A DNA stretch of 64,000 nucleotides from RECG01 sp964444805. GTDB taxonomy: Bacteria > Bacillota_I > Bacilli_A > Acholeplasmatales > Acholeplasmataceae. The stretch lies in contig CAYUIK010000056.1 in NCBI GenBank assembly GCA_964444805.1, positions 1-64,000 on the forward strand, in the 5' to 3' direction. A model generated the notes under the pieces. It was not told the DNA's origin and did not search any database. It worked only from the letters and a program-made list of their open reading frames with translations. Shown in pieces: positions 24,110 through 32,714 of the stretch. A program made the translations under genes and the position numbers. Position 1 is the stretch's first letter. Each line of letters opens with the position of its first letter.

Positions 24110-25996
24110 TTATTCATTATCCTCGGGTATGGAAACGTGATCGGCGAAGTAGTCCGAGAAAAACATCTGTTCATAGTATTCGATCGTATCGTGGATCTTT
24201 TGCTTGACCGCCACATAGTTTTCGGGGTCATCGTTTCCGCGAACGACCTCATCCGCTTGAACGACCATCTCCGAACTGATCCAGCTCGAATGCGTCAAAA
24301 TGATCGGTCGGTCGGTTCGTTCTTCGAGAAACAGACTTTCACCGTGGTAGAAATCCTGAAAATACCGTATCCCGAGTAGATCGAAGACCGTCGGCGTGAC
24401 GTCATAGTGCGAGCCAAGCGTCTCGGATACTTTCGGTTGAAGACGATCGTGATAGATCAGCATCGGAACGCGTTCGATCGCGTAAGGAACGTCGCTGTCT
24501 TCGGTGTATTTTTCGGTAATTTCGAAACTCGAATAGTTCTTGTGGTCGCTGAACATGACGATGATCGTTTCATCGATGAGGTCGGTATCTTCCAAGTGAT
24601 CGAGCAGTATACCAAGCCCTTTGTCAAAGTCCATCTGAGCGGCCAACAACGTCTTGAACTCGTCTTCATAGTCACGATAGATCGGGTGTTCTTCGATGAT
24701 GTCATAATAGGCCTTGAGTTCCTCGCGATACTTGGTGTGCGGTCCATGCGGGGTGACGGTTAAAACGAAACTGAAGAACGGATCGTTTTGAACCGGTGCG
24801 ATCCTGTCGTGCCAGTCGGCGAACATGATTGAATCGAGCGGCCAGTAGTCGCCCTGATCGATCTCTTCATCCTCCAAAGCGAGGAAGTGTTCGAAACCGA
24901 GACTCGTATGCATCGTGTCGCGATTGAAAAAGGTCACGTCGTAGTTGTGGAAAGAATTTGCCGTATAGCCTTTTTCACGAAGCACGTGGGGGAGTGCGTT
25001 TTGATACGTGTTTTCACCGAATGTGTACATGTAGTTGTCGGAAAGCGAATACATCATCGAGGTAAGAGCTTTCATTTCGGCATCATAGGTATAATTGTTT
25101 TTGGCGGCCGAATAGAACTGATCGAAAGCGACGCTCTTTTCTCTAAGCGCATAATAATTCGGAGTCAGGTCCGGTATGAACGCATATTCCTCGCACGTCT
25201 CGCACATGATCATAATGACGTTTTGATCCTTGAACTCACCAAAATAAGGAGAGGTTTCCGATAACTCGTAACGCGAGTGCTCGTTGATATTTTCGATATA
25301 TTCGTCAGTAAAGAACAGCGGTCGAATCCGGCTCGCAGCGAACGTAACGATATCGAGATTGTGATAGGTAATGTAACCGAAACGTTGAACGAACAGACTC
25401 TTGTCCGCCGGGGTCTGAAAAGTCAGTCGTTCTTTCTCTTCAACCATCCACGGACTCAACATGATCATCAACGTGAAGCAAAGTGCGATGATCAGTTTTT
25501 TGCGTCCCTGTTTAAGCGCTGCGGTTTCGCTTTGCATGTAGACCAATCTTCTGAGAAACCGCAAAAACAAAACGATCACAGTAATGATCATGGTCCACAC
25601 CAAAAGACCGTATGGCGTCAAAGGATTGTATTTGATGCCGATCCGCATCGTGTTTTTGCCCGACTCGAGCAGCATCGCTAAAGACGTGACGTCCTGTTTG
25701 AAATAGTATAACGTACTGTCGGTTAGAAAAAAGGTGAACATGACGGCCATATAGAGCGCATAGGCCATATAGCGATATTTGTTTCGTTTGATCAAGGCGA
25801 TCCACGACAAAATGAACACGACGTTGATCCCTGCGAGTATCAGGTGTCGACCGGAAATATCGAAGCGATAGCGATAAATGAAGATCGCATCAAGGCTTAG
25901 TACGATCAAAGCGATCACCAAAAATTCCAAAATGTTGGAATGTCGGATGAAATATTGGAAGCGTTCGCGCCATGACAAGGTCGAGTTTTTTTGCAT
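24110..25996 (-). CDS. LTA synthase family sulfatase-like membrane protein
   Basis: Polytopic membrane enzyme with a large extracellular alkaline-phosphatase/sulfatase domain that transfers glycerol phosphate or a similar group. About five helices lie in residues 20-200. The metal and catalytic motifs are visible: MIMCETCEEY (metal Glu), NNYTYDAE (nucleophile Thr), and MFSDHKNYSS (Asp-His metal ligands). 628 residues from ATG 25996, which has AAGAGG 9 bases upstream. It is inserted between trmD and rplS. Lipoteichoic acid synthesis is likely but another phosphoglycerol transferase role is possible. Confidence 0.85.
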   Translation of the reverse strand: MQKNSTLSWRERFQYFIRHSNILEFLVIALIVLSLDAIFIYRYRFDISGRHLILAGINVVFILSWIALIKRNKYRYMAYALYMAVMFTFFLTDSTLYYFKQDVTSLAMLLESGKNTMRIGIKYNPLTPYGLLVWTMIITVIVLFLRFLRRLVYMQSETAALKQGRKKLIIALCFTLMIMLSPWMVEEKERLTFQTPADKSLFVQRFGYITYHNLDIVTFAASRIRPLFFTDEYIENINEHSRYELSETSPYFGEFKDQNVIMIMCETCEEYAFIPDLTPNYYALREKSVAFDQFYSAAKNNYTYDAEMKALTSMMYSLSDNYMYTFGENTYQNALPHVLREKGYTANSFHNYDVTFFNRDTMHTSLGFEHFLALEDEEIDQGDYWPLDSIMFADWHDRIAPVQNDPFFSFVLTVTPHGPHTKYREELKAYYDIIEEHPIYRDYEDEFKTLLAAQMDFDKGLGILLDHLEDTDLIDETIIVMFSDHKNYSSFEITEKYTEDSDVPYAIERVPMLIYHDRLQPKVSETLGSHYDVTPTVFDLLGIRYFQDFYHGESLFLEERTDRPIILTHSSWISSEMVVQADEVVRGNDDPENYVAVKQKIHDTIEYYEQMFFSDYFADHVSIPEDNE

Positions 25997-26045
25997 AATA
26001 TTTACCTCTTGGTTGCATGAAAATGACAATCTTTTGTTTCACATC

Positions 26046-26054
26046 ATTATACCA
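26046..26054 (-). promoter_or_regulatory. Extended -10 promoter of the LTA-synthase-like gene
   Basis: Minus strand TGGTATAAT; the expected -35 position reads TTTTCT and overlaps the trmD terminator. It indicates a transcription unit separate from trmD. Confidence 0.55.
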
Positions 26055-26064
26055 TATCCGAAAT

Positions 26065-26093
26065 CAAAAGAAAACTGCAAGTTTTACTTGCAG
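26065..26093 (-). terminator. Terminator overlapping the trmD stop
   Basis: Minus strand: CTGCAAG TAAAA CTTGCAG then TTTTCTTTT; the trmD TAA lies in the loop. It ends the rpsP-khpA-rimM-trmD operon. Confidence 0.8.
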
Positions 26094-26806
26094 CTCTTTT
26101 TGACCTCTTCGATGAGCGAAAGAATCGTATCGTCGAAAGCGAATTCTTCGAACAGATCCGGTCTTTTTTCGAGTGTCCGCTCGACACTTTTTCGTTTTCG
26201 CCAAGCTTCGATCAATTTATGGTTGCCCGAAAGAAGCACATCGGGGACGTCATGGCCGAGATACGAAGCCGGTTTCGTGTATTGAGGATGCTTGAGCAAC
26301 CCTTGTTGCAGACTGTCGGTAGCTGCGGATTCTTCGTGAAGAACGCCAGGGACGAGTCGGATGATCGCATCGGCAATCGCCATGGCGGGAATTTCTCCCC
26401 CCGTGAGCACGAAATTGCCGATCGAAAGCTCGAGATCGACGTAATCCTCGATTCGAGCATCGAAGCCCTCGTAGTGTCCGCAAAGCAAAATGATATGCTC
26501 GAGTTTGGATAGTTCGGTCGCCCGCCTTTGATCAAAGAGACGGCCTTGTGGCGTCAAGAGGATGACTTTCGAGTTTTTACCCTTGAGCGCCGTAATGGCG
26601 TCATAGAGAGGCTGGAAAGTCAGAACCATGCCTGCACCCCCGCCATAGGGCGTATCATCGACTTTTTTATGTCGGTCTTTCGTATAATCCCTAAGATCGC
26701 GAAGGTGGATGGTCACGAATCCGTGTTCACGCGCCTTTCTAATCATCGACGTTTCGATGAAAGGCTTGAAAAAGTCCGGAAAAATCGTCACGATATCGAT
26801 GGTCAT
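26084..26806 (-). CDS. trmD: tRNA (guanine-N1-)-methyltransferase
   Basis: SPOUT-class enzyme making m1G at tRNA position 37, preventing frameshifts. N-terminal IDIVTIFPDFF, the YGGGAGMVL motif (about residue 53), the knotted SAM site LCGHYEGFDARI (about 110) and GNFVLTGGEIPAM are all present. 240 residues. The start overlaps the rimM stop (ATGA). Last gene of the rpsP operon, as in Bacillus. Confidence 0.97.
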   Translation of the reverse strand: MTIDIVTIFPDFFKPFIETSMIRKAREHGFVTIHLRDLRDYTKDRHKKVDDTPYGGGAGMVLTFQPLYDAITALKGKNSKVILLTPQGRLFDQRRATELSKLEHIILLCGHYEGFDARIEDYVDLELSIGNFVLTGGEIPAMAIADAIIRLVPGVLHEESAATDSLQQGLLKHPQYTKPASYLGHDVPDVLLSGNHKLIEAWRKRKSVERTLEKRPDLFEEFAFDDTILSLIEEVKKSCK

Positions 26807-27285
26807 AACATGCCCTCAATCGGATAGATGACGATGGAGTCATCCGTAATCGGACCGATAAACGCCTTGACAAAGGGAATAAGCACCTTTTTTTCGTCAT
26901 CTTTGATCTCTAAAAGGTGTCCCTGAGGTACGGGAATGACCGCGGTCACGTGACCGACCGTACGCCCCTTGTCGAGGACCTTTTTGCCGATGAGATCGGC
27001 GAAAAGAAATTCATCGTCGGCCAACTGGGACGAAGCGTCTTCTTTCGTATAGAGATCATGACCTTTGAAAGGAAGGATATCCTCGATCGAATCGATATCT
27101 TGAAATTTGACGATGAACCAATCCTTCTGTCGACGGACGCGTTCGATTACGAGTTTTATTTCTTCACCGTTTTTGACGACGAACACGACAGAAAAAGGCG
27201 AAAAACGGTCAAAATCACTAAGATTCATGACCTTCGCTTCACCTTTTAATCCATGTGTATTCCTAATTTTTCCGATTTGAATCAT
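26803..27285 (-). CDS. rimM: 16S rRNA processing protein RimM
   Basis: Assembly factor for the 30S head that binds S19. From MIQIGKIRNTHGLKGE (27285) it is 160 residues, the normal size, with an N-terminal beta-barrel and a C-terminal PRC-like barrel (LADDEFLFADLIGKKVLD, about residue 85). The open frame extends another 58 residues upstream but that part lies over khpA and is spurious. Between khpA and trmD as in Bacillus. Confidence 0.93.
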   Translation of the reverse strand: MIQIGKIRNTHGLKGEAKVMNLSDFDRFSPFSVVFVVKNGEEIKLVIERVRRQKDWFIVKFQDIDSIEDILPFKGHDLYTKEDASSQLADDEFLFADLIGKKVLDKGRTVGHVTAVIPVPQGHLLEIKDDEKKVLIPFVKAFIGPITDDSIVIYPIEGML

Positions 27286-27298
27286 GCGCAGTGAACCC

Positions 27299-27547
27299 CT
27301 AAAAGGAGTCGATGTCAATCTGGACGCGCTTGCCTTCCTTGGAAGCTCCGGCATAGACGATCGTCCGCATGGCGTTCGCAAGGCGTCCGCCCTTGCCGAT
27401 GACGCGACCGAGATCCTCCTCGTTGACCAGGAGTTGAATCGTAATGACATCCTGATCATTCGAAATGATTTTGACGAGAACGTCGTCCGGGTTAACGACC
27501 AATGGCACGATCATGTTTCTAATGAGTTTTTCAAAATCAACTGCCAT
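27299..27547 (-). CDS. khpA: KH-domain RNA-binding protein KhpA (YlqC)
   Basis: Single KH-domain protein of 82 residues that in Bacillota pairs with KhpB (Jag) and binds RNA, influencing division and elongation. The GxxG-type loop is visible in GRVIGKGGRLANAMRTI (about residues 47-63). It lies between rpsP and rimM, the conserved ylqC position. ATG with a purine-rich site upstream. Confidence 0.92.
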   Translation of the reverse strand: MAVDFEKLIRNMIVPLVVNPDDVLVKIISNDQDVITIQLLVNEEDLGRVIGKGGRLANAMRTIVYAGASKEGKRVQIDIDSF

Positions 27548-27562
27548 GTTTCGTTCCCCCTT

Positions 27563-27805
27563 CTACTTGTTCAAAACGCTGTACTTTTTGAATAGGCTCT
27601 TAACTGTTTCGGTCGGTTTCGCACCATTCGCAAGCCATTTTTCAACTTTTTCCGCGTCAACTTTCACGCTTTCGACCAAAGGATCGTACGTGCCAAGTAT
27701 TTCTAAGAACTTGCCGTCACGCGCCCGCCGTGAATCGCTTGCGACAACGCGATAGAAGGGACGTTTGTTCGAACCGTAACGTTGTAAACGTAGTCTTACT
27801 GCCAT
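27563..27805 (-). CDS. rpsP: Ribosomal protein S16
   Basis: Small-subunit assembly protein. From MAVRLRLQRYGSNKRPFYR (27805) it has 80 residues, the family size; an upstream in-frame ATG is not used because the S16 sequence begins exactly at MAVRLRL. First gene of the rpsP-khpA-rimM-trmD operon, 37 bases after a consensus promoter. Confidence 0.97.
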   Translation of the reverse strand: MAVRLRLQRYGSNKRPFYRVVASDSRRARDGKFLEILGTYDPLVESVKVDAEKVEKWLANGAKPTETVKSLFKKYSVLNK

Positions 27806-27841
27806 AGGTTTCACTCTCTTTCCATAATTGAAGTCATTCCC

Positions 27842-27869
27842 ATTATACAAGATTTTTAGTCTCTGTCAA
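27842..27869 (-). promoter_or_regulatory. Promoter of the rpsP operon
   Basis: Minus strand: -35 TTGACA (27864-27869), 16-base spacer, -10 TATAAT (27842-27847). Confidence 0.75.
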
Positions 27870-27886
27870 GTCTTTTTACTTAACAG

Positions 27887-28114
27887 TTAAAAATTCAGGT
27901 TTTCATCATACAACCGAGACGGTCCGATGTACTTGAAACCTTTCGTGTTCTTCAACTGTTTTTTTAGCGTCTGTTCCTGACCGGCATCGCCGTAGACGAT
28001 GGCGTAATTTTGCTTTTTCGATACGTAGGATACGTCGACCGGAAGCGTCTTGATGCGTTTGATGACGTGCTTTCCTTTGTAGAAAACAACATAAGCCATG
28101 CGATTAGCGTGCAT
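27887..28114 (-). CDS. ylbG: YlbG-family protein (DUF2129)
   Basis: 75-residue protein of the YlbG family, whose function is not established. The pattern AYVVFYKGKHVIKRIK at the start and YAIVYGDAGQEQTLKKQL in the middle fits the family. ATG at 28114 has a strong AAAGGAGGG site 7 bases upstream. It overlaps the end of ylbF by 11 bases, matching the ylbF-ylbG pair of B. subtilis. Confidence 0.82.
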   Translation of the reverse strand: MHANRMAYVVFYKGKHVIKRIKTLPVDVSYVSKKQNYAIVYGDAGQEQTLKKQLKNTKGFKYIGPSRLYDENLNF

Positions 28115-28496
28115 TGCACGTCCCTCCTTTGCTCTTTATCCAAGGATTGTCCAATGTTTTGATTTCTTGTGATATACTTCCAACAATCCGCTCAAGAAAC
28201 GCCTGCAGTTCAGCGTTCATTTGCCGTTCGAGTTCGACGTAGCGTTTGACCGCATCGATCCGATAGAGCGCCTGTTTCGCTTCGCTTAGCATCCGCGAGG
28301 CCGCCTTATAATCGGGATGATAGGAGCCGCCTTCGTTTTCAATCCGTTCGAACGTGTCCTTAGCGCGCTTGAACGCCTCGACTTCGCGATGATGCGTCGT
28401 CTCGATCGCCTTGTTCAGCTCTTTGAGCTCAATCAGTCGCGGATCGTCTGCGATCTCATCGATCGCCCGATAGGCCTGTATGATGATATCTGTCAT
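28104..28496 (-). CDS. ylbF: YlbF-family regulator
   Basis: Helical protein of the YlbF/YmcA (Com_YlbF) family, 130 residues. In B. subtilis YlbF, YmcA and YaaT form a complex that tunes RNase Y and is needed for competence, sporulation and biofilm formation. The sequence is largely alpha-helical and charged, with the family-like core HREVEAFKRAKDTFERI (about residue 36). The coupled ylbG gene supports the call. A ComK homologue elsewhere in the window makes the competence link notable. Confidence 0.82.
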   Translation of the reverse strand: MTDIIIQAYRAIDEIADDPRLIELKELNKAIETTHHREVEAFKRAKDTFERIENEGGSYHPDYKAASRMLSEAKQALYRIDAVKRYVELERQMNAELQAFLERIVGSISQEIKTLDNPWIKSKGGTCNAR

Positions 28497-28597
28497 ATGT
28501 TACGTCCTTTCTTTGTCTTCAATCCTTTGAAAATGCTCGTTTTCCAACGTTGATTATGCTTGTTTTGTGGTATAATACGAGGTGAGGTGAATTACCG

Positions 28598-29179
28598 ATG
28601 ATCTTAATGAAACATATCATTCGCGAAGGACACAAGACACTCGAAACGGTAGCCCGTGATGTCGAACTTCCCTTATCGAAAGCGGATAAGAAAACACTTA
28701 CGGACCTCATGGACTATGTCAGAAACTCCCAGGACGACGAGATGGTCGAAACCTATGGATTGCGTCCCGGCGTTGGGCTTGCCGCCCCACAGATCAACGT
28801 CTCGAAACGCATGTTCGCCGTTCACGCGCATGACCTTGACGGCACGCTCTACTCCCATATGCTCGTCAATCCCATCCTCACGGCCAAGAGTCAAAACATC
28901 ATCTATCTGCCGGGTGGTGAGGGTTGCCTGAGTGTTGACCGCGAAACCGAGGGCATCACACCGCGTTACGAATCGGTCGTTTTCGAAGCGCTATCCTATG
29001 ACAGGGAAAGCGATCAGCTTTTCCCAGTTGAGCTCCACCTTTCGGGGTACATCGGCATTGTCTTCCAACACGAATTCGACCACTTAAACGGCATTCTCTT
29101 CACGATGAAACTCTTTCCCGCCTTGCCGAATGCGAAACCCGCATTCGTCTATGAGGAAGAGTCGACGGACTCTATTTGA
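28598..29179 (+). CDS. def: Peptide deformylase
   Basis: Removes the N-formyl group from new proteins. The three motifs are present: GVGLAAPQI (about residue 58), EGCLSV (Cys metal ligand, about 108) and QHEFDHLNG (two His ligands and catalytic Glu, about 155). 193 residues with the insertion typical of type 2 (Gram-positive) deformylases. GAGGTGA site and an extended -10 (TGGTATAAT, 28568-28576) upstream. Its 3' end overlaps the convergent gene by 8 bases. Confidence 0.96.
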   Translation: MILMKHIIREGHKTLETVARDVELPLSKADKKTLTDLMDYVRNSQDDEMVETYGLRPGVGLAAPQINVSKRMFAVHAHDLDGTLYSHMLVNPILTAKSQNIIYLPGGEGCLSVDRETEGITPRYESVVFEALSYDRESDQLFPVELHLSGYIGIVFQHEFDHLNGILFTMKLFPALPNAKPAFVYEEESTDSI

Positions 29180-30080
29180 AGACCCGTTTGATGACTTCGA
29201 TCTGATTGTCGATGATGTCATCATAGCTGACGTCGCGTTTTTCTTCATTAGGAAAAAGCCTTTGGGCCAAATCGGCCTTTGCGTGCTCTTTCCTTTTTTT
29301 GTCTTGGGAAAAGAGTCGTTTGAAAAAACCGGGTTTCTCCGTTTCTTCAACGAGAACGTCACCATAAAACGCATCGTGGTCTACGAGCAGAAAACCTCGG
29401 TAGTCATCGCGAAGAAGTTTTTTGAAAACGGTCACGATTCCGGTCTTCCCGTAACCGAGAAGTCGAGGTGATCCATTCGGATCGGCATCGATCGCCCGAA
29501 CGGCACCGATCCGATTTTTGAGCAGTCGGTACGCGGTTGTCGCGGGCTCCTTGTTCATCATCAGGTAGACCGGGTCAAAGAGTACGAGAAAATCGCCTTT
29601 TTTGAATTTCTTGATCAGATAGGCGTAAACGCCGATGCGTTGGTTTCCGTGGGGCTCGAGGATGATCGTCTTTTTATGTTTCTGTGCGAGCTGGATAAAC
29701 GGGGTCAGACGTTCTTTGAGCAGTTCGAACTCTTTGACGACATCCGTCAAAATCGGAATTTTGAGATAGAGATGGGTCGCTTTGAGGTGATCAGCCAGTT
29801 CGACCGTCTCTTGGAACGCTTCCAAAGCTTCCCTGTGCTTTTGTTCATCGTGCACATCGTAGACCGCGATCATCGGATCGATGATCGCAACTTTGAGCTT
29901 CGCTTTTCGAATCATTAGTACGAGCTCTTTGATTTTTCTTTCGGTCAACTCGCGTAACGCTTCGTCCTTATGCACGCGTAAAGACAAATACGTCATCTGA
30001 TACATGTTGGTTCGTTCGATCTGTGCTTGGATCGAATGATTCTCGTCGTGGTCAAAAAAACCGGTAATCACGGGCTTCAT
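29172..30080 (-). CDS. TIM-barrel protein of the sugar isomerase/AP-endonuclease 2 superfamily
   Basis: 302 residues from ATG 30080 (GGAGGG 4 bases upstream). Repeated strand-helix units with acidic strand ends (KVAIIDPMIAVYD about 65; THLYLKIPIL about 103; TIILEPHGNQRIG about 140; FLVLFDPVYLM about 165) fit the xylose-isomerase-like TIM barrel that binds metals with Glu, Asp and His. The last 50 residues are charged and probably separate. Substrate unknown. It starts within the last bases of the rRNA methyltransferase gene, so the two are coupled. Confidence 0.66.
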   Translation of the reverse strand: MKPVITGFFDHDENHSIQAQIERTNMYQMTYLSLRVHKDEALRELTERKIKELVLMIRKAKLKVAIIDPMIAVYDVHDEQKHREALEAFQETVELADHLKATHLYLKIPILTDVVKEFELLKERLTPFIQLAQKHKKTIILEPHGNQRIGVYAYLIKKFKKGDFLVLFDPVYLMMNKEPATTAYRLLKNRIGAVRAIDADPNGSPRLLGYGKTGIVTVFKKLLRDDYRGFLLVDHDAFYGDVLVEETEKPGFFKRLFSQDKKRKEHAKADLAQRLFPNEEKRDVSYDDIIDNQIEVIKRVFK

Positions 30081-30775
30081 AAAACCCTCCACTGGTGCAT
30101 GATAATACCTCCGGCGACGCTTACGTTGAGACTTTCTACGCGCTTCGTATCGATTTGAATGGCGTGATCAGCGATTCGTCTGATCCCATCGTTCACGCCT
30201 TGTCCTTCGTTCCCCATGATGAGAACGAGTGGTTGATCTAAATTGGGCTGGTCGCCGCCGTGCGCATCGGCATACACGACCTGAAAGCCATCCCTCTTAA
30301 ACGACATCAGCCGCTCTTCGAGCGGTCCCCGCTCGACATAGAGATCGAAAAGTGCGCCTTGCGAGGCACGAATCACTTTTTCGTTATAGAGATCAGCTGT
30401 CTTCGGACTCATGATGACATGAAGAAATCCAAAGGCTGACGCGCTTCTAAGAAGCGCTCCAACGTTGTCCGGATCCTGAACGTCATCGAGAGCGAGGATG
30501 CGCGTAACGCGCTTGGGCTTCTGTGTCTTCTTACACACTGCCATCACCGTAGGCATCGTCTCCGTTTGTTTTAGTGCATCCATGAGCTCTACCGAAATCA
30601 GAAGACCAGGGTAATCGTTTTTTGTCGTCAGGCGTTCGACTACAACGCCGTGCCTTTCAGCGGCAGCAACGAGATGTTCGCCGTATACCAAAAACTCACC
30701 GTAGACATCCCGATGTTTTTTCGTTTTCAGCTTCATCCACTTTTTGAAATTAGGATTTTGTTTCGACGTGATCAT
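30077..30775 (-). CDS. SpoU-family RNA 2'-O-ribose methyltransferase
   Basis: SPOUT methyltransferase acting on rRNA or tRNA ribose. An N-terminal L30e-like substrate domain (about residues 1-90) precedes the three SpoU motifs: DVQDPDNVGALLRSASAFG (about 103-121), LVLIMGNEGQGV (about 180) and LNVSVAGGIIM near the C-terminus. Several ATGs are possible near 30775-30790; GGTGAT precedes the cluster. It overlaps the end of thiI. TrmH/RlmB-like, but the modified nucleotide cannot be told. Confidence 0.87.
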   Translation of the reverse strand: MITSKQNPNFKKWMKLKTKKHRDVYGEFLVYGEHLVAAAERHGVVVERLTTKNDYPGLLISVELMDALKQTETMPTVMAVCKKTQKPKRVTRILALDDVQDPDNVGALLRSASAFGFLHVIMSPKTADLYNEKVIRASQGALFDLYVERGPLEERLMSFKRDGFQVVYADAHGGDQPNLDQPLVLIMGNEGQGVNDGIRRIADHAIQIDTKRVESLNVSVAGGIIMHQWRVL

Positions 30776-32033
30776 CATCATCACCGATTCCATTATAGTC
30801 GTTTGAAAGCACTTCTTCAACCGTCATGCCAGATCCGGCCAAATCCAGTTCGAACGAAGGACCGATCGTAAGCGTTCGAATCTGCTTCAAACTGTCTTCT
30901 AAAAGCGTTTCATAATCGAAGAGTTCCTCGTAACGCAAAGCATAGATATGCATCGGTTTCGTTGCCGGCTGTTTCGGCACATAGATGCTGCAACAGTCTT
31001 CAAAAGGCCGTGTCGAGATATCGAATGTCTGGATCTTTCGGGCCACCTTGATGATCTCGGTCTTGTCCATTGTCACGAGGGGACGGATAATCGGAAAGGA
31101 CGTAACGACTTCAATCGCCTTCAAGCTCTGTAGTGTCTGGCTCGCAACCTGTCCGACCGACTCTCCGGTAATGATCGCGAGTAGTCGGTTCTTTTTGACA
31201 TATCGTTCGGCGAGTCGATACATCATCCGACGCATGATCGTAATCGTGTAAGGACTCGGTACGTATTCGAGGATTTCTTGATGGATCGCTCGAAAAGGAA
31301 CGAGATGAAGTAAAATCGTCTCCTTGGGGGCATAAAGACGCAGCACTTTCGCGACATCAACGACCGTTTGAACCGATTCGATTGGCGTCATAGGTGTCGA
31401 CTCAAAGTGAAAGAGTTCGACTTCAATGCCCTGTTTCATCGCGAAAAAGGCAGCAACCGGAGAATCGATGCCCGATGACGTCATGACGAGTCCTTTCCCG
31501 AGTATGCCCACGGGATATCCTCCGAGTCCAGGGATCGTTTTCAAGTAAAGATAGGCGTGTTCTTTTCGTATTTCGATATGCAGGGTCTCTTCCGGATTAC
31601 GCACGTCGACGATCACGCGTCGTTTAGCACCGGCTAAAATCGGACCCGCGAGTTTCCGTGTAATTTCCTGACTGTTGAGAGGTAGAGTCTTGTCCGCGCG
31701 TTTCGTTTCGATCTTGAACCGCACGTCGTCTCGTTCGATCTCGCGATCGATGACCTGCCGCGCGAGATCGATAATCTTTTCGAAATCCGGTTCCGTCACA
31801 TAGACGATACTGTAGGACATGAGTCCGGGGATGCGCGAAAGACGCTTTAAAACGGTTTGTTCATCTTCATTTCGATAGCCGATGAACATGCGGTCGTGTT
31901 GTGACTCGACGTTGACGTCGAGATCGTTCATTTTTTCGCGGACGTGGTCCTTAATGCGTCTTAGGAACGACCCGATGTTTCGTCCTTTGAGCATGAGATC
32001 ACCGAAACGCAAAAGTATTTGTTTTGTCATCAT
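30750..32033 (-). CDS. thiI: tRNA 4-thiouridine synthase ThiI
   Basis: Adenylates and thiolates U8 of tRNA and can deliver sulfur for thiazole synthesis. The N-terminal ferredoxin-like and THUMP domains (residues 1-165) are followed by the PP-loop ATP pyrophosphatase motif MTSSGIDSPVAA (about 180). There is no C-terminal rhodanese domain, as in most Bacillota enzymes; ARPFEDCC-type Cys pair (RPFEDCCSIYV) near residue 345 is present. It would need a cysteine desulfurase, for example SufS here or NifZ elsewhere. Confidence 0.94.
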   Translation of the reverse strand: MMTKQILLRFGDLMLKGRNIGSFLRRIKDHVREKMNDLDVNVESQHDRMFIGYRNEDEQTVLKRLSRIPGLMSYSIVYVTEPDFEKIIDLARQVIDREIERDDVRFKIETKRADKTLPLNSQEITRKLAGPILAGAKRRVIVDVRNPEETLHIEIRKEHAYLYLKTIPGLGGYPVGILGKGLVMTSSGIDSPVAAFFAMKQGIEVELFHFESTPMTPIESVQTVVDVAKVLRLYAPKETILLHLVPFRAIHQEILEYVPSPYTITIMRRMMYRLAERYVKKNRLLAIITGESVGQVASQTLQSLKAIEVVTSFPIIRPLVTMDKTEIIKVARKIQTFDISTRPFEDCCSIYVPKQPATKPMHIYALRYEELFDYETLLEDSLKQIRTLTIGPSFELDLAGSGMTVEEVLSNDYNGIGDDDDHVETKS

Positions 32034-32084
32034 ATCACCACAAACATTATATCATGTATGCTATAATATGAACGGTGATAAGTC

Positions 32085-32534
32085 ATGAAAACGAATGATT
32101 TGCTCAACCAGGCTCAAAGCCTGTTGTCCAACCAACCGACCGACCTAAGTCGTCTTGCCAATGCATCGGCTTTCTTATACGCATCGCTTGATGAGATCAA
32201 TTGGGTCGGTTTCTATCTCTTTGATGGGAAAGATCTGACCGTCGGTCCCTTTCAGGGAAACGTTGCCTGTGCCTTTATTCCTTTCGGAAAAGGCGTCTGC
32301 GGCGAGGCCGCCAAAACATTGAAAACTCAAGTCGTCTCAGACGTGCTTCAACACGATAACCATATCGCCTGTGACGCCAGAAGTCGCTCGGAAGTCGTCA
32401 TCCCTTTGATCGGTTCAAAGGGACTCTATGGCGTCCTAGACGTCGACAGTCCCGTTAAAGCGCGCTTTGATGAGGAAACGGTCCGCTTTTTACAGGCATT
32501 CGCGCAAATCCTGATGAAAACGATTGACTTTTGA
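32085..32534 (+). CDS. msrC: Free methionine-(R)-sulfoxide reductase, GAF type
   Basis: GAF-domain enzyme reducing free methionine-R-sulfoxide. The hallmark Cys positions are present: NVACAFIPFGKGVCGEAA (two Cys, about residues 64-76) and HIACDARSRSEVV (about 90). At 149 residues it is a complete single-domain fRMsr. Divergent from thiI with a shared promoter region of about 50 bases. With spx and bcp it suggests an antioxidant repertoire. Confidence 0.9.
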   Translation: MKTNDLLNQAQSLLSNQPTDLSRLANASAFLYASLDEINWVGFYLFDGKDLTVGPFQGNVACAFIPFGKGVCGEAAKTLKTQVVSDVLQHDNHIACDARSRSEVVIPLIGSKGLYGVLDVDSPVKARFDEETVRFLQAFAQILMKTIDF

Positions 32535-32552
32535 TGGTTACTCATGTAAACT
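32524..32552 (+). promoter_or_regulatory. Promoter of rpsD
   Basis: TTGACT (32524-32529), 17-base spacer, TAAACT (32547-32552), overlapping the stop of the upstream gene; the transcript would start just before the S4 leader. Confidence 0.5.
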
Positions 32553-32567
32553 GAAATATGTCGGTAA

Positions 32568-32658
32568 AAAGCAGGCATACGATCGATCGAATGTTGATCC
32601 CTACCACTTGGAGCCCTTAGTAACCTTTCTGCTTTAAGGTGAAAAGAATATCGGGATC
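32568..32658 (+). promoter_or_regulatory. rpsD leader, S4 autoregulatory pseudoknot
   Basis: AAAGCAG (32568-32574) pairs with CTGCTTT (32629-32635), and GATCCC (32596-32601), inside that loop, pairs with GGGATC (32653-32658) beyond it, giving a pseudoknot. Ribosomal protein S4 binding to such a leader represses rpsD in Bacillus. Confidence 0.78.
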
Positions 32659-32714
32659 ACTTGGATTGAGACGGTGTGTTTTTACCACCAAAAACAAAAA
32701 AGGAGGTAAAAATC

